From DASVLX01 sp035552275 (GTDB lineage Bacteria; Actinomycetota; Actinomycetes; Mycobacteriales; Pseudonocardiaceae): 19,641 bases of DNA. This document shows, in pieces, positions 14,601 through 19,641 of the stretch. The stretch's first letter is position 1, and each line of letters starts with the position of its first letter. The position numbers and the translations under genes were made by a program. The stretch is taken from NCBI GenBank assembly GCA_035552275.1, contig DASZLR010000241.1:1-19641 (forward strand), given 5' to 3'. The notes below the pieces were generated by a model, which was not told the origin of the DNA, searched no databases, and was given only the letters and a program-made list of their open reading frames with translations.

Positions 14601-17600
14601 TCGCCGCCGCGACCGGGCTGGCGCTCACCGCCGGACTCACCTTCAACTATCCGACGCCCGACGAGCTGGTCCGGCACCTGCTCGGCGAACTGACCGACCC
14701 CGAGACCCCTGATGCCACCACAGCCACCGACGAACCCATTGCCATCGTGGGCATCGGCTGCCGCTATCCCGGCGAGGTTCGCTCACCCGAGGATCTGTGG
14801 CGGCTGATCACGCGGGGCCAGGACGCGATCACCGAGTTCCCCGCCGGCCGAGGCTGGGACATCGACGGCCTCTACGATCCGGAACCCGGCACACCCGGCA
14901 AGTCCTACACCCGACACGGCGGCTTCCTCTCCGACGCCGACCAATTCGATCCAGCGTTCTTCGGCATCGGGCCGCGCGAGGCCGCCGCGATGGACCCGCA
15001 ACAGCGGCTGCTGCTGGAGACCTCCTGGGAGGCAGTCGAACGCGCCGGCATCGACCCGACCACCCTGCGTGGCACCGAAGCGGGGGTGTTCCTCGGCCTG
15101 ACCGCGCAGGACTACGGACCCCGATTGAGTGAACCGGCCGACGGTTACCAGGGTTACCTGCTCACCGGCGGCACGACCAGCGTCGCCTCCGGCCGGATCG
15201 CCTACACGCTCGGCCTGCACGGCCCGGCCATCACCGTGGACACGGCGTGCTCGTCCTCGCTGGTCGCGTTGCATCTGGCCGCGCGTGCGCTGCGCAACGG
15301 GGAATGCGAGCTGGCGCTGGCCGGCGGCGCGACGGTGATGGCCACGCCGGGCATGTTCATCGAGTTCAGCCGCCAGCGGGGACTGGCGCCGGATGGCCGG
15401 TGCAAACCGTTCTCCGCCGACGCCGACGGCACCGCATGGGCCGAGGGCGTCGGCGTGCTGCTGCTGGAACGGCTGTCCGACGCCCGCCGGCACCATCACC
15501 CGATTGTGGCAGTGCTGCGCGGATCGGCGATCAACTCCGATGGCGCCAGCAACGGGCTCACCGCGCCCAACGGACCGTCCCAGCAACGGGTGATCCAGGC
15601 CGCCCTCGCCAGCGCCGGCCTTCAACCATCCGATGTGGACGTCGTGGAGGCGCACGGCACGGGTACCAGCCTCGGCGATCCGATCGAGGCGGAGGCGATC
15701 CTGGCCAGCTACGGCCAGCACCGCGACACCCCGCTGCTGCTCGGCTCGGTGAAGTCCGTCATCGGTCACGCCCAGGCCGCGGCCGGCGTCGCCGGGGTCA
15801 TCGCGATGACGCAGGCGATCCAGCACGGCGAGTTGCCCAGGACCCTGCACCTGGGCACGCCCACCCCACACGTCGACTGGACGACCGGCGCGGTCGAGCC
15901 GCTGACCGAGCCGTGGCCGTGGCCGGACACCAGCCATCCGCGGCGGGCCGGCGTGTCGTCGTTCGGCATCAGCGGCACCAACGCGCACCTGATCGTGGAG
16001 CAGGCCGAACCGGTCGACCCGGCTGTGCCGGGGCCGGTGCCGCGACTCGGCAGCACGGCGTGGCTGCTGTCGGCCCGCGACGACGCCGCGCTGCGGGACC
16101 AGGCGATCCGGCTGCGGTCCGCGGCACCCGAGCTGGACCCGTCCGATGTGGCCTGGTCACTGGCGAAGACCCGGACCCGGTTCGACCGTCGGGCCGTGGT
16201 GCTGGGCGCCGATCCCGACGAGTTGGCGGCCGGGTTGGACGCGCTCGCCGAGGGCCTGCCGGCGGTCAACATCCTGCGCGGCAACGCATCCCCGCACGGA
16301 CGGACCGCGTTCCTGTTCACCGGCCAGGGCGCCCAGCGAGCCGGGATGGGACGCGAGCTCTATCAAGCATCCGCGCCGTTCGCCGCCGCGTTCGACGCGG
16401 TCACCGCCGAACTGGACCGGCACCTGGACCTCCCGCTGCGGGACGTGGTCTTCGGCGAGTCCGGCCCGCTGGACCAGACCGGCTACACCCAGCCCGCGCT
16501 GTTCGCGATCGAGGTCGCGCTGTACCGGCTGGTGGAGCAGCACGGCGTACGACCGGACTATCTGGCCGGTCACTCGATCGGGGAACTGGCCGCCGCGCAT
16601 GTCGCCGGGGTGCTGGACCTCGCCGACTCCGCCGCACTGGTCGCCGCACGCGGGCGGCTGATGCAGGCCGCTCCGGCCGGTGGCGCGATGATCGCGATCC
16701 AGGCGACCGAGGCCGAGGCGGCGGAATCGCTGGCCGGCTTGGAAAACGCGGTCACCATCGCCGCGGTCAACGGTCCGACGGCGGTGGTCATCGCCGGCGA
16801 GGAGGCCGTCGCGACCGCGGTGGCCGACGACTGGCGGACCCGGGGCCGCAAGACCCGGCGGCTGCGGGTCAGTCATGCCTTCCACTCCCCACACATGGAT
16901 GGCGCGCTCGCGGGATTCCGCGCGGTCGCCGCCGGCCTGACCTATCGCCGGCCGGCCATTCCGATCGTGTCCGGCCTGACCGGCGAGCTCGCCAGCGCGG
17001 AACAACTCGCCGCACCGGACTACTGGACCCGGCAGCTGCGGGACGCCGTGCGGTTCCTCGATGCCAGCCGCCAACTGGAATCGCTGGGCGTCAGCACCTA
17101 TCTGGAGCTGGGTCCGGACGCGGTGCTGACCGCGATGACGGCGGCCAGCCTGACCGGCGGCGACGCGACGATCGTGCCGCTGCTGCGCGCCGGCCGGCCC
17201 GAGCCGGACACCGTGCTGGCCGGTCTCGCCGCCGCACATGTGTCCGGTGTGGACGTCGACTGGCCGAGCCTGCTGTCCCCCGGGCGTCGGGTCGACCTGC
17301 CCACCTATCCCTTCCAGCGCGAGAGTTTCTGGTTGACCGCCCCGACCGGTGGCGACCCGCGCCGGCTAGGCCTGGACCCGGCCGAACATCCGCTGCTCGG
17401 CACCACCGTCGACCTCGCCGACGGCGACGGCCTGGTGCTGACCGGCCTGGTCTCCCGGCGGACCCACCCCTGGCTGGCCGACCACGCCATCGCCGGCAGC
17501 GTGTTGGTGCCCGCGACCGCCTTCCTGGACCTCGCCATCGCCGCCGGCGACCGGGCCGGCGCGAGCACGGTGGAGGAACTGATCCTGCACGCGCCGCTGG

Positions 17601-19641
17601 TCCTCGACGACCAACAGGCGGTCCGGGTGCAGATCAGCATCGGCGACCGAGCCGCCGACGGTGCCCGCGCGCTGGCCGTGCACGCCCGGCCGGCGGACGC
17701 CGGATCGTGGACGAAGTACGCCACCGGGCTGCTGTCGGAGCGAGTCCGGCCGGAACCGAGCCCACTGACCGAATGGCCGCCACCCGGCTCATCCACTGTG
17801 GACCTGTCGGGCCACTATGACCGGCTGGCCGGCCACGGCTACCAGTACGGTCCCGGCTTCCAGAACGTGCGGGCGGCCTGGCGGTCCGGTGACGACCTGT
17901 ACGTGGAGGTCGAGTCGGCGGCCGCCGCCGAATCCGGCTGGGGCCTGCATCCGGCGCTGCTGGACGCGGTGCTGCACCCGTTGGTGCTCGGCCTGGCCGA
18001 CGCCGCCGACGATCCGTCCCGGATCAGCTTGCCGTTCGCGTGGTCCGGCGTGGCGCTGCACGCGACCGGCGCGACGGTGCTGCGCGCGCTGGTGCGCGAC
18101 ACCGGACCCGACACGGTGTCGCTGACGCTGGCCGACGGCTCCGGATCGCCGGTCGGCACGGTGGAATCGCTGTCGCTGCGGTCGGCGGCGCGGACCGATC
18201 CGGGCCCGCCGCCGCTGCACGCCGTCGACTGGATTCCGGCGCCGTCATCCGGCGAGACACCCCGATGGACCGAGATCACCGAGGCCCTGTCCGAGGTCAC
18301 CGATCCGGGTGATGTGGTGGTGGTCGCGCCGTGGGCCGGCGAGCAGCCGATCCCGGCCGCCGTGCACGAGGCGACCGGCCGGGCGTTGCGGCTGGTCCGG
18401 GAATGGCTGGCGGACGAGCGGTTCGCCGGGGCCCGGCTGGTGTTCCGCACCCGGAGCGCGGTCGCCGTCGCGCCCGACGAGGGCGTCGCGGACCTGGCCA
18501 ACGCGGCGGTCTGGGGCCTGCTCCGCACTGTCCAATCAGAACACCCCGGACGGTTCGCGCTGCTGGACGGCGACGCCGACGGGGTCACAGTCCCCGCATT
18601 GTCCACCGCAGTGGCGCACGATGCGCCGCAGCTCGCCGTGCGCGACGGCCGGGCGTTCACGCCGCGACTGGATCGGCTGGGTCGGCTCACCGACGCTGTG
18701 CCGAACCCCGATCCGTTCTCCGCCAACGGAACCGTGCTGATCACCGGCGGCACCGGCGGCCTGGGCGCGCTGGTCGCCGAGCATCTGGCCGCCGAGCACG
18801 GCGTCCGCGATCTGGTGCTGGCCAGCCGGCGCGGCCCGGCGGCGCCCGGAGTGGGCGACCTGGCCGATCGGCTGCGCGGGCTGGGCGCCCGAGTCCGCGT
18901 CGTGGCCGGCGACCTGGCCGATCGGGACACCGCGGCCGCGCTGCTCGCGGACATCCCGGACCTGACGGCGGTCGTGCACACCGCCGGTGTGCTGGACGAC
19001 GCCACCGTCGAGTCGCTGACCGCCGACCGACTGAACATCGTGCTCGCGCCGAAGGTGGACGCGGCCTGGCACCTGCACGAGCTCACCCAGGATCGCGACC
19101 TGACCGGGTTCATCCTGTTCTCGTCCATCTCGGGCATCGTGGGCACTCCCGGCCAGGCCAATTACGCGGCCGCCAACACCTTCCTGGACGCGCTCGCCGC
19201 GCACCGCCGGGCCGCCGGACTGCCGGCGACCGCACTGGCCTGGGGCCTGTGGGACGGCGCGCCCGGCATGGCCACATCACTGTCCGATGTGGATCGTGGC
19301 CGGTGGCGGCGGTCGGGCGCCGCGCCGATCACCGTCGAACAGGGGCTCGCACTGTTCGACGCGGCTGTCCGCGCCGAACGCGCGCTGGTCGTCCCGGCCC
19401 GGCTGGATCTGGCCCGGCTGCGGCGGAATCCGGCCGATCCCCGACGGCGCACGGTCACGGAGAATGGCGCCGGCAGCCCGGATGGCTGGGCCGGCCGGCT
19501 GGCCGAAATGCCCGCCGAAGACCGCGCCGCCGCCGCGCTGGACGTGGTGCGGACCGCCGCGGCCGCCGCCCTCGGCCATGCCGACGCCGCAGCGGTGTCA
19601 CCCGATCGAGTGTTCTCCGCGCAGGGTTTCGACTCGCTGGC
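11606..19641 (+). CDS. Modular type I polyketide synthase, loading module plus first extension module (3' end outside window)
   Basis: Open without a stop from ATG 11606 to the window end, at least 2678 residues. Domains by residue: KSQ about 11-425, AT about 576-870, ACP with Ser989, KS about 1043-1465 (Cys1215, His1350, His1388), AT about 1567-1870 (Ser1657), DH from His1928 (HAIAGSVLVP with His1960; D2120-AVLH), KR from about 2375 (TGGTGGLG, LDD at 2463-2465, Lys2483, Ser2507, Tyr2520), and an ACP cut just past its Ser2677. There is no ER. Both ATs carry GHSIGE and HAFH, the malonyl-CoA pattern. Predicted chemistry: acetyl starter, one malonyl extension, reduction by a B-type KR, dehydration to an enoyl-ACP. 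The N-terminus has no docking helix, as expected for the first PKS of an assembly line. It is last in the visible operon. The long KS-AT linker near 12890-13075 is compositionally odd. Confidence 0.95.
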   Translation, partial: MTSERENPEVPIAVIGLSCRLPQAPDPASFWALLAGGVDAITEAPDDRWDRGSAADPRAYGITRGGFLDQVDEFDPAFFDISPREAVAMDPQQRLALELAWEALEDAAIVPGALRDSRTGVFVGAIWDDYAALLRRGGAGAITAHTLTGSNRGLIANRISYVLGLRGPSITVDSGQSSALVAAQAACESLRRGESRVAIAGGVNLNLIGESTIGAAKFGGLSPDGRCYAFDARANGYVRGEGGGAVVLKPLPTALADGDPVYCVIRGGAISNDGGTDGLTVPGRAGQEDALRRAYQQAGVDPADVGYVELHGTGTKAGDPVEAAALGAVLGAARPAGAPLPVGSAKTNVGHLEGAAGIVGLLKVALSIRHRALPPSLNFRTAHPAIPLPVLRLRVQTELAELSEGPFTAGVSSFGMGGTNCHLVVTSPPDLPSAPADPTSTSPRLVAFPTPEQTPALPGGRPWHQSIDAGQGGANEIAGPVDNSAAGGRGPVPWVLSARGESALRDQARRLLTIVDDHDPADVGYSLASTRTAFEDRAAIIGTDAEDFRRGLAALADGRPSAAVVRGRPTGRLGRLAVLFTGQGSQRASMGRELDQTYPAFARAFDEIAELVDQRLRQPEHGGWSLRELVFDPAHRAELDRTEITQPALFAIEVALYRLIEHWGVHPDVLIGHSIGELAAAHVAGVLSLPDAVTLVVARGRLMGDLPAGGAMIAVEAAEDEVLPLPAGVDLAAVNGPRALVLAGDESAVESLAESFRARGRKATRLTVSHAFHSARMEPMLAEFAAVARRLSFASPTIPIVSNLTGEPADPAHIATPEYWVDHVRGAVRFRDGVRALARLGVTTYLELGPDAVLTAMSRDSLADHEATVIPTLHRDRPEAMALVTALGSAFTAGVDIDWAAVFPDTGRVPLPSYPFQRRRYWPDQHSPASAPSPRLAVAPTAQPVRTSVAADEPAVRELVCGTIATVQGHSSSTEVDTRRSFKELGFDSLTAVEFRDQLAAATGLALTAGLTFNYPTPDELVRHLLGELTDPETPDATTATDEPIAIVGIGCRYPGEVRSPEDLWRLITRGQDAITEFPAGRGWDIDGLYDPEPGTPGKSYTRHGGFLSDADQFDPAFFGIGPREAAAMDPQQRLLLETSWEAVERAGIDPTTLRGTEAGVFLGLTAQDYGPRLSEPADGYQGYLLTGGTTSVASGRIAYTLGLHGPAITVDTACSSSLVALHLAARALRNGECELALAGGATVMATPGMFIEFSRQRGLAPDGRCKPFSADADGTAWAEGVGVLLLERLSDARRHHHPIVAVLRGSAINSDGASNGLTAPNGPSQQRVIQAALASAGLQPSDVDVVEAHGTGTSLGDPIEAEAILASYGQHRDTPLLLGSVKSVIGHAQAAAGVAGVIAMTQAIQHGELPRTLHLGTPTPHVDWTTGAVEPLTEPWPWPDTSHPRRAGVSSFGISGTNAHLIVEQAEPVDPAVPGPVPRLGSTAWLLSARDDAALRDQAIRLRSAAPELDPSDVAWSLAKTRTRFDRRAVVLGADPDELAAGLDALAEGLPAVNILRGNASPHGRTAFLFTGQGAQRAGMGRELYQASAPFAAAFDAVTAELDRHLDLPLRDVVFGESGPLDQTGYTQPALFAIEVALYRLVEQHGVRPDYLAGHSIGELAAAHVAGVLDLADSAALVAARGRLMQAAPAGGAMIAIQATEAEAAESLAGLENAVTIAAVNGPTAVVIAGEEAVATAVADDWRTRGRKTRRLRVSHAFHSPHMDGALAGFRAVAAGLTYRRPAIPIVSGLTGELASAEQLAAPDYWTRQLRDAVRFLDASRQLESLGVSTYLELGPDAVLTAMTAASLTGGDATIVPLLRAGRPEPDTVLAGLAAAHVSGVDVDWPSLLSPGRRVDLPTYPFQRESFWLTAPTGGDPRRLGLDPAEHPLLGTTVDLADGDGLVLTGLVSRRTHPWLADHAIAGSVLVPATAFLDLAIAAGDRAGASTVEELILHAPLVLDDQQAVRVQISIGDRAADGARALAVHARPADAGSWTKYATGLLSERVRPEPSPLTEWPPPGSSTVDLSGHYDRLAGHGYQYGPGFQNVRAAWRSGDDLYVEVESAAAAESGWGLHPALLDAVLHPLVLGLADAADDPSRISLPFAWSGVALHATGATVLRALVRDTGPDTVSLTLADGSGSPVGTVESLSLRSAARTDPGPPPLHAVDWIPAPSSGETPRWTEITEALSEVTDPGDVVVVAPWAGEQPIPAAVHEATGRALRLVREWLADERFAGARLVFRTRSAVAVAPDEGVADLANAAVWGLLRTVQSEHPGRFALLDGDADGVTVPALSTAVAHDAPQLAVRDGRAFTPRLDRLGRLTDAVPNPDPFSANGTVLITGGTGGLGALVAEHLAAEHGVRDLVLASRRGPAAPGVGDLADRLRGLGARVRVVAGDLADRDTAAALLADIPDLTAVVHTAGVLDDATVESLTADRLNIVLAPKVDAAWHLHELTQDRDLTGFILFSSISGIVGTPGQANYAAANTFLDALAAHRRAAGLPATALAWGLWDGAPGMATSLSDVDRGRWRRSGAAPITVEQGLALFDAAVRAERALVVPARLDLARLRRNPADPRRRTVTENGAGSPDGWAGRLAEMPAEDRAAAALDVVRTAAAAALGHADAAAVSPDRVFSAQGFDSL
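12890..13075 (+). other. Atypical low-GC3 segment in the loading-module KS-AT linker
   Basis: Between the KS end (TNCHLVV, about residue 425) and the LPTKS-like PWVLSARG (about residue 494) lie about 68 residues, against roughly 20 in the second module. The codons here often end in A or T (CCA, CTA, GTA, ACT, CAT, TCT, AAT, GCT, CCT), unlike the rest of the gene. The segment includes a 7-bp-arm hairpin, CCAGGGG-GGCG-CCCCTGG (12977-12994), and TGTGGATAA (13045-13053), the complement of the DnaA-box consensus TTATCCACA. The frame is preserved throughout. Confidence 0.6.
12977..12994. repeat. Hairpin-forming inverted repeat inside the PKS gene
   Basis: CCAGGGG and CCCCTGG form perfect 7-bp arms around a GGCG loop. 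There is no T-tract, so it is not a classic terminator, and it lies within an open coding frame in the atypical KS-AT linker. Confidence 0.7.
14732..19641 (+). other. PKS extension module 1: KS-AT-DH-KR-ACP (ACP truncated by window end)
   Basis: Condensing KS with TACSSS (Cys1215); malonyl-type AT (Ser1657, His1757 in HAFH); complete DH motifs; KR with LDD and a Pro five residues before Tyr2520, a feature linked to B2-type reductases, although no alpha-methyl is expected with a malonyl unit. Expected product is a trans-2-enoyl (crotonyl) thioester. The window ends five bases after the ACP Ser codon (19634-19636), so what follows cannot be seen. Confidence 0.9.

Larger units (their letters stand above)
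11636..14690 (+). other. PKS loading module KSQ-AT-ACP
   Basis: In the KS the nucleophile position reads VDSGQSSALV: Gln176 (codon at 12131) replaces Cys, while the two His (311 and 351) remain. Family knowledge: such KSQ domains decarboxylate malonyl-ACP to acetyl-ACP. The AT has Ser674, Arg699 (25 residues later, the carboxylate-binding position) and HAFH at 770, all consistent with malonyl selection. The ACP has GFDSL with Ser989. The starter unit is therefore predicted to be acetate. Confidence 0.9.

Noticed and set aside
15247..17820. An 857-codon alternative plus-strand frame inside the PKS gene
   Set aside because: It is a shadow frame; the PKS frame has intact KS, AT, DH and KR motifs across the same bases.
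1..19641. tRNA, rRNA, CRISPR array, insertion sequence or transposase
   Set aside because: Nothing resembling conserved RNA gene sequence, regularly spaced CRISPR repeats or transposase motifs was seen on either strand.

Overview
The window is high-GC (about 70%) actinobacterial DNA. Codons end strongly in G or C, several genes start with GTG or TTG, and many neighbours overlap by 4 bases at a start/stop junction. The gene families and a recurring TCCACAGTGGA-like word suggest a member of the Pseudonocardiales, but the genus cannot be fixed from this sequence alone. I read it as one edge of a modular type I polyketide cluster, probably for a tetronate (possibly spirotetronate) compound.

Left part, minus strand (241-5823). 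In transcription order this holds a CYP105-type cytochrome P450, its 3Fe-4S ferredoxin (GTGA overlap), a secreted or surface-anchored protein with an Ig-like domain and a C-terminal jelly-roll-like domain, and a large ATPase/LuxR-type regulator. The P450/ferredoxin pair is a likely tailoring unit. The regulator may control the cluster. The secreted protein looks unrelated to the pathway and may mark the cluster edge.

Centre (5824-6081). A divergent control region of about 258 bases separates the two transcription units. It carries a 17-bp tandem repeat close to the rightward operon, an interrupted inverted repeat, and a possible promoter for the P450.

Right part, plus strand (6082-19641). 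This is a tightly coupled operon: luciferase-like flavin monooxygenase, FAD-dependent monooxygenase-like protein, ketoacyl synthase III (KSIII)-like protein, stand-alone 2-oxoacid-dehydrogenase-E2-type acyltransferase, alpha/beta hydrolase, then a giant PKS that runs off the window. KSIII + E2-type acyltransferase + alpha/beta hydrolase is the set known from abyssomicin-, agglomerin- and quartromicin-type tetronates: ring closure of a glyceryl unit with a polyketide, then O-acetylation and acetate elimination to an exocyclic methylene. The FkbH-like glyceryl-loading enzyme and glyceryl-ACP of that set are not between these genes or anywhere in the window. The PKS starts with a KSQ-AT-ACP loading module (Cys replaced by Gln, malonyl-type AT, hence acetyl starter). 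It continues with KS-AT(malonyl)-DH-KR-ACP, predicted to make a crotonyl-type ACP intermediate; the window ends inside this module's ACP.

Most interesting points: a KSIII whose active-site His is replaced by Pro; an FAD protein that in this context may be a PyrE3-like [4+2] cyclase rather than an oxygenase; a low-GC, in-frame extra segment in the loading-module KS-AT linker carrying a hairpin and a DnaA-box-like word; an 18-bp tandem triplication across the ferredoxin stop codon; and a tandem-repeat candidate operator upstream of the main operon.
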